A stretch of DNA of 63,590 nucleotides from an uncultured SAR86 cluster bacterium (GTDB taxonomy: Bacteria > Pseudomonadota > Gammaproteobacteria > Magnimaribacterales > AG-339-G14): the NCBI GenBank assembly GCA_949373255.1, contig CASICS010000008.1, positions 1-63,590 on the forward strand. The letters run 5' to 3'. Position 1 is the stretch's first letter; every line of letters starts with the position of its first letter. A program made the translations under genes and the position numbers. This document shows, one piece after another, positions 1 through 8,676 of the stretch. Below the pieces are notes generated by a model. It was not told the DNA's origin. It did no database searches and saw nothing but the letters and a program-made list of their open reading frames with translations.

Positions 1-1185
1 CATAATTTGAGAACGCCTTTAAATGCGATTATTGGCTATAGTGAAATATTAATGGAGGATTTCGAAGATGATCTATCGGAAAGTTGCATTCAAGATTTGA
101 ACAATATTCTTTCTCTTTCTAGGGACACAGAAAAAGCTATAGAAAAATTTGTAGATTTTATCAAAGGAGATTTGAAGCCTGAACCTTCGGAAGATTCAGG
201 AGTAAGCAACATAAAGAATGCAGAGTCTCTCTTTAAATCACTAGGTGACTTAGATTATAGTTTAGAAATAGATGAAAACTTAAAAAATGCAGACATTTTG
301 ATAGTAGATGACAACGTAACAAATTGTGAAGTCCTGCAAAGAAGATTAGGGCAACATGGCTTAGAGTGTCGAGTCGTATATAACGGTACAGATGCAATTA
401 AAGAAGTTAGTCGCCAAACTCCCGACTTAATTTTATTAGATGTAATACTTCCTGATATAAATGGATTGGAACTTTTAAAAGAGTTTAGGTCAGATCACAG
501 CGCAGATGATCTCCCTATTATAATGGTTTCAGCATTCAATGACGTAGATAGCACGGCAAAATGTATAAAATTGGGAGCAACAGATTATCTTCCTAAACCT
601 CTCAATGGGACTATTCTAATGGCTAAAGCAGTTGCCAGTTTAGAAGCTAAATATTTTCGAGAGGCAAACAAAAAGTTATTAGAAGAACTTCATATTAGAG
701 CAACTACTTGCCCGTTAACCGGGATATTTAATAGGAAAGTTGTATTTGATCATGGAGAAGAATGCTTCACTCAAATAAAGGAAGGCAAAAGCCCAGGCTT
801 TTCGTTGTTATCGATAGATATTGATTTTTTCAAGAAAGTTAACGATACATATGGCCACCCTGGCGGGGATGTCGTGATAATTGCTTTAGCGAAGTTATTA
901 GAAGAAAAGGGCGGATCAAATATTGTTGGAAGAGTGGGCGGTGAAGAATTTATGGCTATCATTATGGATGATGTGGATCAATCTATTGAAGATTTTTGCT
1001 CCTCACTAAGAAATGATATAAATAATTTAAAAATACCATTTCAAGATATAAGTATTAATATTAATATTAGTGGCGGCGTAGCACATTCTTTAAATTCTAC
1101 TAATTTTGAAGAAATGGTTAACCTAGCCGATGAGAGGCTTTACAAGTCTAAAGAGAATGGAAGAGATCAAATTACATTTGATTAA
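1..1185 (+). CDS. Partial DHp-REC-GGDEF signalling protein (5' end outside window)
   Basis: The frame is open from base 1, so the protein begins outside the window. The first codon is the His of a histidine-kinase H-box (HNLRTPLNAIIGYSE), followed by a short dimerisation helix pair. A response-regulator receiver comes next, with acidic pair DD at about residues 103-104, phospho-acceptor Asp at about 147 and KP at about 199. A GGDEF diguanylate cyclase domain with an intact GGEEF active site follows. No RxxD inhibitory site is visible before GGEEF. No N, G1 or G2 boxes of a HATPase lie between the H-box and the receiver, so the protein has a phospho-transfer helix but no kinase domain in the visible part. 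It probably makes cyclic di-GMP under phosphorelay control. A CheY-like gene follows 14 nt later. The domain calls are clear; the input and partner are unknown. Confidence 0.9.
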   Translation, partial: HNLRTPLNAIIGYSEILMEDFEDDLSESCIQDLNNILSLSRDTEKAIEKFVDFIKGDLKPEPSEDSGVSNIKNAESLFKSLGDLDYSLEIDENLKNADILIVDDNVTNCEVLQRRLGQHGLECRVVYNGTDAIKEVSRQTPDLILLDVILPDINGLELLKEFRSDHSADDLPIIMVSAFNDVDSTAKCIKLGATDYLPKPLNGTILMAKAVASLEAKYFREANKKLLEELHIRATTCPLTGIFNRKVVFDHGEECFTQIKEGKSPGFSLLSIDIDFFKKVNDTYGHPGGDVVIIALAKLLEEKGGSNIVGRVGGEEFMAIIMDDVDQSIEDFCSSLRNDINNLKIPFQDISININISGGVAHSLNSTNFEEMVNLADERLYKSKENGRDQITFD

Positions 1186-1199
1186 ATAAGGAGATAGAT

Positions 1200-1559
1200 A
1201 TGCCAAAAATTTTATATGTAGAAGATAACGAAATGAATAGAGACATGTTAGGAAGAAGATTAACAAGAAGAGAATATGAAGTTATTTTTGCTTTTGATGG
1301 ACAAGAAGGACTTGATAAGATGAAGTCAGAAAGTCCTGATTTAGTTCTTATGGATATGGGTTTGCCTGTTTTAGATGGCTGGGATGCCACAACTAAAGCT
1401 AAAGAAGATCCAGAAATTTCTTCAATACCAATAATTGCTTTAACGGCTCATGCAATGGAATCCGACAGGCAAAAAGCATTAGATTGTGGAGCTGACGATT
1501 TTGATACCAAGCCTGTAGACTTCAAAAGACTTCTAGAAAAAATAGAAGCTAAGCTATAA
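1200..1559 (+). CDS. Single-domain response regulator (CheY/DivK-like)
   Basis: This 119-residue protein is a bare receiver domain. It has an acidic pair at Glu8-Asp9, phospho-acceptor Asp52 (LMDMGLP), Thr82 and Lys104 in the KP motif. There is no output domain, so it probably acts as a phosphorelay shuttle or by protein-protein contact, as DivK and CheY do. The ATG start is preceded by AAGGAGA at good spacing. It sits 14 nt behind the DHp-REC-GGDEF gene, probably in the same transcript, and converges with the hybrid kinase gene with only 1 nt between the stop codons. A relay among the three is inferred from position. Confidence 0.93.
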   Translation: MPKILYVEDNEMNRDMLGRRLTRREYEVIFAFDGQEGLDKMKSESPDLVLMDMGLPVLDGWDATTKAKEDPEISSIPIIALTAHAMESDRQKALDCGADDFDTKPVDFKRLLEKIEAKL

Positions 1560-1560
1560 A

Positions 1561-4557
1561 TTATTTTTCTTTAAGAATTTTTGAAACCAAACCAGGCAAT
1601 TGGTTTATAGACACTTCATCTTTCTTTATCAAGGCCTCTACATTTTTATTCAATAATTCAGCCTGAACATCAGTTAAATCTTTTCCAGAATAAACAAGAA
1701 CATTAGGACGATCTTCTTCTTTTTTTAATTCAATTAAGTTCTCTAAAAATTCAAAGCCATCCATTCTTGGCATTTCTAAATCCAATACAATTAAAGAGGG
1801 ATCTTTATCTAACTTTGTTAAACCTTCTTTCCCATCTTTAGCCAGGACAGGATCATAACCAGCATCAATGAGAGATCTTTTAAGAATATCTCTTGTATTT
1901 GCATCATCATCTACAATAAGAATTGTTTTATTTTCATTATTCTCACCTATCAGTTTAGATACCGTTTTAAGAAATTTAGCTCTATCTATTGGTTTAGTAA
2001 GGTAGTCATCAGCTCCTAATGAAGAGGCGAGCTTGTCTTGAGACATTTGACTTACCATTACAACAGGAATGTCTTTCAAATCTTCATCTGATTTACATTC
2101 CTTTAAAATAGACCACCCATCTCGTCCAGGCATAAGAACATCTAGTAAGATAAGTTTCGGCTTCAACTCTCTAATCATTTTCAAGCCTTGCTCTCCATCA
2201 GTTGCGCCGATCAATCTCATGCCAGCTTTAACAATAGTTCTTCTAATCAGATCATGCATAGCAACATCGTCATCGATTAATACACAAATACTTTCATCAT
2301 TAATGTCACCAGCTATGCCATCATCTAAATCTTCCTGATCGCTAGAAATTCTTGGGACTGATATTATAAAGACGGATCCTTTTCCTTTTTCGCTCGAAAC
2401 ACTAACATCTCCTCCCATAAGCTCTGCAAATCTTTTGCTAATTGGAAGACCTAGACCAGTTCCTCCATGAGTTGCAGAAGTCGACCTTTCAGCTTGAGTA
2501 TATTCTTCAAACACTTTGGCAACTCCCTCCGCACTCATGCCTTCTCCATCATCAGTAACCTTAAAATCAATCATTTCAATATCATCTTTTATCGAAGAAC
2601 TTACATCTAAAGTAACCAAGCCAGAATTTGTAAATTTAAATGCGTTGCTTAAGAAGTTAGTAACACACTGTCTAAGTTTAGTTTCATCTTGAGTCATGGA
2701 GCCAATAGCATCTTGAATATCAATTTTAAAACCGTTGTCATTTTTTGAAGCAAGCGGTGCATTTACATCCTTTAAAGTTTCAACTAACTTTTCTATTTCA
2801 AAACTAGTGAGATAAAGCTCCATTTTACCTGCCTCTATTTTCGATAAGTCCAACACATTATTAATAAGGGATAACAAGTGAGTTCCTGCAGAAGTAATTT
2901 TTTTAAGATCTGGCATTAAATCTTCATATCCTAAGTCTTCACATTCTTCATATAGCATCTCACCATATCCAAGAATTGCATTTAAAGGTGTTCTTAATTC
3001 GTGACTCATATTTGCAAAGAACTTACTTTTTTGTGCATTTGCCTCTTGGGCTTCATCTCGAGAGTCTTCCATTTCTTTAGTTCTTGAGTCTATAAGAACT
3101 TGGACTTCATCAGCCATTCTTGAAAAGGCTAGCGTCATTAGCTCTACCGATGCATCTTCACTAGAAGCTTCTTCACTGCTGGATGCGAGGTCCTGCATCT
3201 TCTTAATATCGTTTAAAATTAGCGTTCTAGAGTCTCCCTCAAGCTCATCTGCAAGAATAGACATTTTCTCTATTATCGCCTCATCCCTTTCTTTTCTCCT
3301 TCTCGCTTGCTCATCTCTTATATTCTCCATCTCAGTTAAATGGCCTCTATAAATTTCTAAAGCTTTTGCCAACTGACCAACTTCATCGTCATCTGACCTG
3401 AGAAGCCCTGTTCTTTCAGGCATTGTTTTTGTTAAATCTCCACCCGTTAAAGCTTCCAAAACTTCTATAGCCTTATTTATAGAACCAAAAGTATTAGCTG
3501 AAATTAAAGAAGTAATTAGTATTACTAAAAAAATTACTATAAAAATTAAAAAGAAAATAAGGTTTAAGATATTATTTTCTTGGGCAATGCTTTCTGTCTC
3601 GTCTTTGAATATAAAAAATTGGGCTTTTTCCGCTGAAAGGTAGGAGCTCAATGGGAGCAAGGTCATTGAAGATCCTAATTCACTATCTCTTATATTAGTT
3701 CTATTTCCATAGGTTGAAAGATACTCCTCAGCCTTTTCTACAAACAACCCTAATTCATTCTTGCTTCCAAATGACTCCTCATCTTCTTTATCTAAGGCAG
3801 AAGCATATCTAGCATAATCATCGCCTAAAGAAATAATTCCCTTAGGAGTTCGAACAGCAGAAACTAACTCAAATTCATCTCCAAAGGTTTCTAGAGATTT
3901 TCTTATATCAATCCCCATGATAATTATTGCTTCGGCATTTCTTCCAAAAGCCTTGATGGGAAAAGCCATAGTTTGATTCAAAGTTGAAATTTCTTTTTCT
4001 GAAACATCAGAAATAGTTGAAAGGGTTCTTCTTGGTCTTTTAGCTGCCTCGCCAAGGTAGTTACCTAAGTCATCGGAAAAATCTGGATTTGCCTTTGGAT
4101 TACAAGGATCTATCCCGGATAGATCTAAAGCGCTGCTGCAATAAAATCTTTCACCATCTGGATAATATGCCATTACATAACTCAAATTACCTTCATCGAG
4201 ATCGAACTCGAACATTAGGTCCAATAAATAACTAGCTTCCCCAGCATTTCTCTTTGTAATAAATTCTATTAAGGGATTATTGTATTCATGATCGGGAGAA
4301 GATAGTTCTTCTTCAGGATAAATTTCATTTTCGGGATCCCAAAAAGTTCCTCTTTCTCCAGAAGGCAGCCAACTTGAAATAGGATCGAAAGACGTTTCTA
4401 AAGTTTGGAACCAGGCAGCTTCATATGTCGTAACCAAAGATTCTGATGAAAATTCTCTTTGAGTATCTTCTCTCCATGAGTACAGACCATAAAGCACTGA
4501 AGCCAGTAGAATATTGCCTACTAAGCCGATCAAAATCAGTGTAGTTCTAATACGCAT
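1561..4557 (-). CDS. Membrane hybrid sensor histidine kinase with two receiver domains
   Basis: This 998-residue inner-membrane sensor kinase has TM1 at about residues 5-27 and a periplasmic sensor region of about 300 residues of no recognised fold. TM2 is at about 332-353, followed by HAMP (about 355-408) and a coiled linker. The DHp domain carries phospho-acceptor His519 in SHELRTPLN. The HATPase has an N box near NFLSNAFKF, G1 at DDGEGM (669-674) and G2 at GGTGLGL (698-704). Two receivers follow, with Asp806 and Asp926. All catalytic motifs look intact. It converges with the upstream CheY-like gene, and together with the DHp-REC-GGDEF protein the three may form one phosphorelay (inference). 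The signal sensed is unknown. Confidence 0.95.
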   Translation of the reverse strand: MRIRTTLILIGLVGNILLASVLYGLYSWREDTQREFSSESLVTTYEAAWFQTLETSFDPISSWLPSGERGTFWDPENEIYPEEELSSPDHEYNNPLIEFITKRNAGEASYLLDLMFEFDLDEGNLSYVMAYYPDGERFYCSSALDLSGIDPCNPKANPDFSDDLGNYLGEAAKRPRRTLSTISDVSEKEISTLNQTMAFPIKAFGRNAEAIIIMGIDIRKSLETFGDEFELVSAVRTPKGIISLGDDYARYASALDKEDEESFGSKNELGLFVEKAEEYLSTYGNRTNIRDSELGSSMTLLPLSSYLSAEKAQFFIFKDETESIAQENNILNLIFFLIFIVIFLVILITSLISANTFGSINKAIEVLEALTGGDLTKTMPERTGLLRSDDDEVGQLAKALEIYRGHLTEMENIRDEQARRRKERDEAIIEKMSILADELEGDSRTLILNDIKKMQDLASSSEEASSEDASVELMTLAFSRMADEVQVLIDSRTKEMEDSRDEAQEANAQKSKFFANMSHELRTPLNAILGYGEMLYEECEDLGYEDLMPDLKKITSAGTHLLSLINNVLDLSKIEAGKMELYLTSFEIEKLVETLKDVNAPLASKNDNGFKIDIQDAIGSMTQDETKLRQCVTNFLSNAFKFTNSGLVTLDVSSSIKDDIEMIDFKVTDDGEGMSAEGVAKVFEEYTQAERSTSATHGGTGLGLPISKRFAELMGGDVSVSSEKGKGSVFIISVPRISSDQEDLDDGIAGDINDESICVLIDDDVAMHDLIRRTIVKAGMRLIGATDGEQGLKMIRELKPKLILLDVLMPGRDGWSILKECKSDEDLKDIPVVMVSQMSQDKLASSLGADDYLTKPIDRAKFLKTVSKLIGENNENKTILIVDDDANTRDILKRSLIDAGYDPVLAKDGKEGLTKLDKDPSLIVLDLEMPRMDGFEFLENLIELKKEEDRPNVLVYSGKDLTDVQAELLNKNVEALIKKDEVSINQLPGLVSKILKEK

Positions 4558-4591
4558 TTAGCGTTTTGTTCCTGTATTTATATAATTGGAT

Positions 4592-4981
4592 CTATTGGAC
4601 TTTAAAGACCATTTTTACTTGAACATCATTAACTTTGACAGATACTCCTTCGTAAACGGGAGGCTCATACAAATATTTTCTTATAGATTTCATCGCTGCT
4701 CTTTCAAACAATCCAGCTGGCTCACTTTCCACAACATAAGGATCTATAACTGATCCATCTGTATCAATGTCAAACTCAACTAGTACATAACCGTCCTTAG
4801 CAAGCCTAAGAGCTTTTCTTGGAAATTTAGCTGGTTGTGAATAAACTCTTTTAACTTCTAATTCTACCTTGTCGTCTTCTCCTACATATCCAGATTCTGA
4901 TAAAGAAAGGCTGCTAAAAATAGAAATAAATATACTTAATATTATTAGCTTCATGCTTGTTTTTTTAATGACTTTAATCAT
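4592..4981 (-). CDS. Free periplasmic TonB C-terminal-domain protein
   Basis: This 129-residue protein has an N-terminal hydrophobic signal (residues about 9-27, ending SLS-ES) and then almost only a TonB C-terminal domain. Visible features are the FPRKALRLAKDGYVLVEFD core, a GLFERAAMKSIRKY segment and a basic/valine-rich last strand. The residues needed to span the periplasm, in particular a Pro-rich spacer, are absent, so it is not a normal energy transducer. It may be secreted or tethered and bind a partner or peptidoglycan. AGGAG about 8 nt upstream supports the ATG at 4981. It resembles the C-terminal domain of the 239-residue TonB encoded near 30.3 kb. The family call is good; the function is unknown. 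Confidence 0.8.
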   Translation of the reverse strand: MIKVIKKTSMKLIILSIFISIFSSLSLSESGYVGEDDKVELEVKRVYSQPAKFPRKALRLAKDGYVLVEFDIDTDGSVIDPYVVESEPAGLFERAAMKSIRKYLYEPPVYEGVSVKVNDVQVKMVFKVQ

Positions 4982-5045
4982 TTTGGTCTCCTAAATAAAA
5001 AAAAACATTATAAAACGTATAAATTTGCACGTAAAATACTTATTA

Positions 5046-5444
5046 ATGGAAAGAAAAATAGGAGATATGTTACTGAATCAAAGATACTGGGATATATTTT
5101 CAGTGTCTGATGATTGTTCTATTAAGGAGGCATGTCAAATTATGGATGATAAGAAAATAGGCGCATTGCTTGTGCATTGCCCTGAAAGTGGAAATCCTCA
5201 AGACTTAAAAGGCATCTTGACTGAAAGAGATATAATTGAGCTAATCGCCAGAAAAAATGTGGATATAGGAGACTTTCAAGTTAAAGATATAATGTCTGAA
5301 AAAATTATAAGCGTCACATCTGAAGAAACAGCTGGGGATGCATTAAATCTTATGATTGAGAATCAAATAAGACATCTAGCCGTTATGGAAGATGAAAATC
5401 TCGTTGGAGTTCTTTCAATGAGAGATATTCTTAAAAAGAATTAA
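5046..5444 (+). CDS. Two-CBS-domain protein
   Basis: A 132-residue cytoplasmic protein made of two CBS domains (about residues 1-68 and 75-132). Typical motifs are GALLV ... GILTERDII and GVLSMRDIL. Stand-alone CBS pairs bind adenosine nucleotides and usually regulate a partner. The open frame extends to a TTG at 5025, but the ATG at 5046 begins the first strand (ERKIGDML), where family members begin. A third candidate ATG at 5067 has GGAG only 2 nt away, too close for a normal ribosome-binding site. It is divergent from the TonB C-terminal-domain gene and convergent (4 nt overlap) with nadB. The partner is unknown. Confidence 0.82.
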   Translation: MERKIGDMLLNQRYWDIFSVSDDCSIKEACQIMDDKKIGALLVHCPESGNPQDLKGILTERDIIELIARKNVDIGDFQVKDIMSEKIISVTSEETAGDALNLMIENQIRHLAVMEDENLVGVLSMRDILKKN

Positions 5445-7009
5445 TAACTTAAGTCTTTGCTTGATATCAAAGATGGCGATGCTTGATTTAATTTTTTTGG
5501 GTAATCGCTTGTAAAATGCAAACCTCTGCTTTCAAGTCTTCGACTAGCACTTTCTATTACAATTCTTGCTACCAAAACTAGATTTCTTAATTCAATAAAG
5601 TCAGAACTTATTTCATAATTTCTATAAAACTCTTCAACTTCGTCATGAATGAGCTTTATTTTTTCTTTTGCCTTTTTCAATCTATCATCGCTTCTTACTA
5701 CTCCAACGTAGTCCCACATTAAACGTCTGGTTGCGTCCCAGTTATGAGAGATGACTATATTTTCTCCAGCTCTAATAACTTTAGAATTATCCCAATTTGA
5801 TAAGTTATGAGAACTTTCAGCAAAATTTATTTTAATGTCACTAGCAGCAGATTTTGCAAAAACCACACACTCCAATAAAGAGTTACTAGCCATTCTGTTA
5901 GCTCCATGAAGGCCAGTGCAGGAAGTTTCGCCAATGACATAAAGCGAGTTTATGTTTGTTCTTCCTTTTAAATCAGTCTTAACTCCACCACATGTATAGT
6001 GTGCAGCCGGTACGACGGGAATAGGTTCTTTAGTAATGTCGAAACCAAATTCGAGACATTTGGTGTAAATGGCAGGAAAAGATTTCTTAATTTCCTCTTC
6101 ATTCTTGTGACTTATATCCAAATAGACACAATCTTTGCCGGTTTTTTTCATCTCTTCATCAATTGATCTGGAAACAACATCTCTAGGAGCTAATTCTTCT
6201 CTAGAATCATAATCTTTCATGAATTCTTTATGCTGATGATTGATTAACTTTGCCCCTTCTCCCCTTAATGCTTCGCTTATTAAGAACGATTTAGCTTCAG
6301 GATGATAGAGACATGTAGGATGAAACTGATTAAATTCCATATTAGATAAAGTACAACCTGCTCGCCAAGCAAGAGCAAAACCATCACCACTAGCTCCGTC
6401 TGGATTGCTCGTATAAAGATATATTTTACTTGCTCCACCGGTAGCTAATACTGTTGAGCTTGCGGAGATTGCGATGACTTTTTCTTTTACTTTGTCGAAA
6501 ACATAAGCTCCTTTACAGATCTGATCTTCGGTAATTAAATCAACAGCAAGATGATTTTCTAGAATAGTTATGTTTTTATTTTTAAGAACCTTTGCGGCCA
6601 GAGAATCAGATACTTCTTTACCGGTTGTGTCCGCTGCATGAATAACTCTTCTATGTGAGTGACCACCTTCTTTGGTTAAATGATAGTCGATGCCACTTTC
6701 ATTTTTAGTAAAACTAACGCCTGAATCTATCAACCATTTAATTGCAGACTTTCCGTTTTCTATACAAAATCTTACAGCTGTTTCGTCGCATAGTCCGTCT
6801 CCGGCAATTAATGTATCTTTGATATGACTTTCAGTGGTGTCATTCTCAGCTAAAACTGCAGCGATTCCTCCCTGCGCGTACCAAGTCGAGCTATCGACAA
6901 AAGTTTCCTTTGATATAAGCGTTACTTTGAAATCTTCTGCTAATTCTAAAGATACAGTTAAGCCAGCTGCTCCGCTACCAATGACTAAAATATCCGTATT
7001 TTGTTTCAT
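5441..7009 (-). CDS. nadB: L-aspartate oxidase NadB
   Basis: A 522-residue FAD enzyme that oxidises L-aspartate to iminoaspartate, the first step of bacterial NAD synthesis, in the cytosol. The N-terminus carries the FAD dinucleotide fold (VIGSGAAGLT). The succinate dehydrogenase/fumarate reductase flavoprotein family pattern follows, including SSTWYAQGGIAA, the EFNQFHPT segment and the HGANRMASNSLLECVVF motif of NadB. The C-terminal helical domain is present and the length is normal. The start lies right after the stop of a small membrane-protein gene, with which it is probably co-transcribed. No nadA or nadC is seen in the window. Confidence 0.96.
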   Translation of the reverse strand: MKQNTDILVIGSGAAGLTVSLELAEDFKVTLISKETFVDSSTWYAQGGIAAVLAENDTTESHIKDTLIAGDGLCDETAVRFCIENGKSAIKWLIDSGVSFTKNESGIDYHLTKEGGHSHRRVIHAADTTGKEVSDSLAAKVLKNKNITILENHLAVDLITEDQICKGAYVFDKVKEKVIAISASSTVLATGGASKIYLYTSNPDGASGDGFALAWRAGCTLSNMEFNQFHPTCLYHPEAKSFLISEALRGEGAKLINHQHKEFMKDYDSREELAPRDVVSRSIDEEMKKTGKDCVYLDISHKNEEEIKKSFPAIYTKCLEFGFDITKEPIPVVPAAHYTCGGVKTDLKGRTNINSLYVIGETSCTGLHGANRMASNSLLECVVFAKSAASDIKINFAESSHNLSNWDNSKVIRAGENIVISHNWDATRRLMWDYVGVVRSDDRLKKAKEKIKLIHDEVEEFYRNYEISSDFIELRNLVLVARIVIESASRRLESRGLHFTSDYPKKLNQASPSLISSKDLSY

Positions 7010-7219
7010 TTAAATAAATAATTTGATCAATAGAGCGACTATGACAATTGAAATAATTGCTATAAAAAATATTTTAAAAAAAGGAGAACTTCTTTTGTTC
7101 CAATTAATTCGATCGGATCTATTTCTTTGTCTAGCTGACGCCCTTATAGGGCCAATAAGGAAGAATACCGCTAAAGATCCAATAATTAATATGCCAAAAA
7201 AAACATTATTTAAATCCAC
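7010..7219 (-). CDS. Small two-helix membrane protein
   Basis: A 69-residue protein with two hydrophobic helices (about residues 5-24 and 48-68) separated by a very basic loop rich in Arg, Lys and Ser. The GTG start shares one base with the TAG stop of the upstream YccA-like gene (TAGTG), and its own stop abuts the nadB ATG. This makes translational coupling within a three-gene run likely. No family is recognised. The exact tiling between two real genes and the two-TM pattern argue that it is real rather than chance. Confidence 0.65.
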   Translation of the reverse strand: MDLNNVFFGILIIGSLAVFFLIGPIRASARQRNRSDRINWNKRSSPFFKIFFIAIISIVIVALLIKLFI

Positions 7220-7992
7220 TAGCGACTTCTGAGCTTAGAAAGCAGTCTTAACATTTCTAAATATAGCCAAATTAAAGTCACCATGAGAGAAAAAGCTCCA
7301 AACCATTCCATATATAAAGGCGCTCCGTGCTCAGCTCCTTGTTCAATAAAGTCGAAATCCAAAACTAGATTCAAAGCTGCTATGGCTACGACGAAAAGAC
7401 TGAATCCAATTCCAAAAAGACCATTAGAATGAATGAATCCAATACCTGACCCAAACATATTCATCACCATACTAACGACATAAAGCAAAGCAATGCCCAT
7501 AGTTGCTGAAACAATCATCAGTCTAAAATTTTCTGTAGGTTTTATAACTCCAGTTTTATATAAAACTAACAAAGAGGCTAAGGTTCCTAAAGTCAAACCA
7601 ACTGCTTGAATAACTATCCCAGGAAATTGAAGTTCGAATATTGCGGAGATTGCTCCTAAAAATAAACCTTGAGATAGAGCGTATAAAGGGGCAGTGATTG
7701 GAGCCCAAGTTTTCTTAAAAATAGTAGCTAAGGCGAATATAAAACCAAAAATTGCCCCACCTATTGCAATTGGCATAACAGTTTCTGGAAGACCTGTGGA
7801 GAAAAACTGATTCCATGTATACGATGCTGTAAGAACTACAAGCAAGAGTAAAATACCCGTTTTATTTACAGTTCCCTGAAGGCTCATGGTTCTGCCGGAC
7901 AAAGAGTCAGGCGTGAAGTTAGAAAAAGTTGCATCATTCATAGCAGGATTTCCGGATCTGCCGAACATATTTAAAGCGCTGTGTTTAGACAT
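7219..7992 (-). CDS. Bax inhibitor-1/YccA family membrane protein
   Basis: A 257-residue integral membrane protein with six to seven hydrophobic helices. It has the Bax inhibitor-1 (UPF0005) layout, with a short cytoplasmic N-terminus and acidic residues near the last helices (NLVLDFDFIEQGAEHGAP). Relatives include E. coli YccA, an FtsH modulator, and YbhL. Several members are proposed calcium or proton leak channels, but the role here is not shown by sequence. It heads a minus-strand run with the small membrane protein and nadB. Confidence 0.9.
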   Translation of the reverse strand: MSKHSALNMFGRSGNPAMNDATFSNFTPDSLSGRTMSLQGTVNKTGILLLLVVLTASYTWNQFFSTGLPETVMPIAIGGAIFGFIFALATIFKKTWAPITAPLYALSQGLFLGAISAIFELQFPGIVIQAVGLTLGTLASLLVLYKTGVIKPTENFRLMIVSATMGIALLYVVSMVMNMFGSGIGFIHSNGLFGIGFSLFVVAIAALNLVLDFDFIEQGAEHGAPLYMEWFGAFSLMVTLIWLYLEMLRLLSKLRSR

Positions 7993-8042
7993 AATTTAGT
8001 TATTTAGTTAATTAAGATATTTTATATCAAGTTTAAAAAAAA

Positions 8043-8636
8043 TTAAGGAATAAGCCAATTACTGATTAAATCGCCATTAGACCAATCAAAGGAAGATCTC
8101 CGATGACCAGCTCCTTTTAAAAAAAGAAATTCTAAATAATCAAATTTAAAAAGAATCACAGCGAAATTTTTATAACCATCTTCAATTTTTATTTCTTCTT
8201 TAATAATGTCATATCCTTCGGGAGCTATAATTTCCTTTCCAGGAGAGCTTGAAACGGAGTAACAGATTTTTGACATTTCTCTTGATTGATTCCATGCATT
8301 TTTAGAAATTTCATCATTTTGATGAATCTTAATTTGACCATTCAATCTAATCTGTATCTTCAAACTCGGGTCATACCCGTGAATAGCAGAAGAAGGCTGT
8401 TTAATTATTTGATTAATTTTATTTGACCGGCTATCGGTATGAAACCTTAAAAATCTTTGTTCTTTATTAAACTCTCTTAAAACCACAGTTCTGGAAGATA
8501 TTTTTTTATTTATAAAGGTTGATAAGGTGGGGGTATGAAACAAAGATTTGCTATCATCGACAGCATTAGAAAATATATTCTCAGCTTCTGATAGAGTTAA
8601 ATCTAAAGAGTTATAAAATTTTATTTTTTCGTTCAC
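8043..8636 (-). CDS. Pyridoxamine 5'-phosphate oxidase-like FMN-binding protein
   Basis: A 197-residue protein with the split beta-barrel of the PNPOx-like (Alr4036-type) family. The SSRTVVLREF strand is in the FMN-binding position, and FLRFHTDSRSNKINQI matches the segment in family members that contacts the FMN phosphate. The C-terminus differs from true PdxH, so pyridoxine oxidase activity cannot be assumed; related proteins bind FMN, haem or F420. It stands alone, divergent from uvrD, with 40 nt between the two starts. Confidence 0.8.
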   Translation of the reverse strand: MNEKIKFYNSLDLTLSEAENIFSNAVDDSKSLFHTPTLSTFINKKISSRTVVLREFNKEQRFLRFHTDSRSNKINQIIKQPSSAIHGYDPSLKIQIRLNGQIKIHQNDEISKNAWNQSREMSKICYSVSSSPGKEIIAPEGYDIIKEEIKIEDGYKNFAVILFKFDYLEFLFLKGAGHRRSSFDWSNGDLISNWLIP

Positions 8637-8676
8637 TTTTTTTAATAATTATTGTGTCTAGCTTAAACTACAAATA

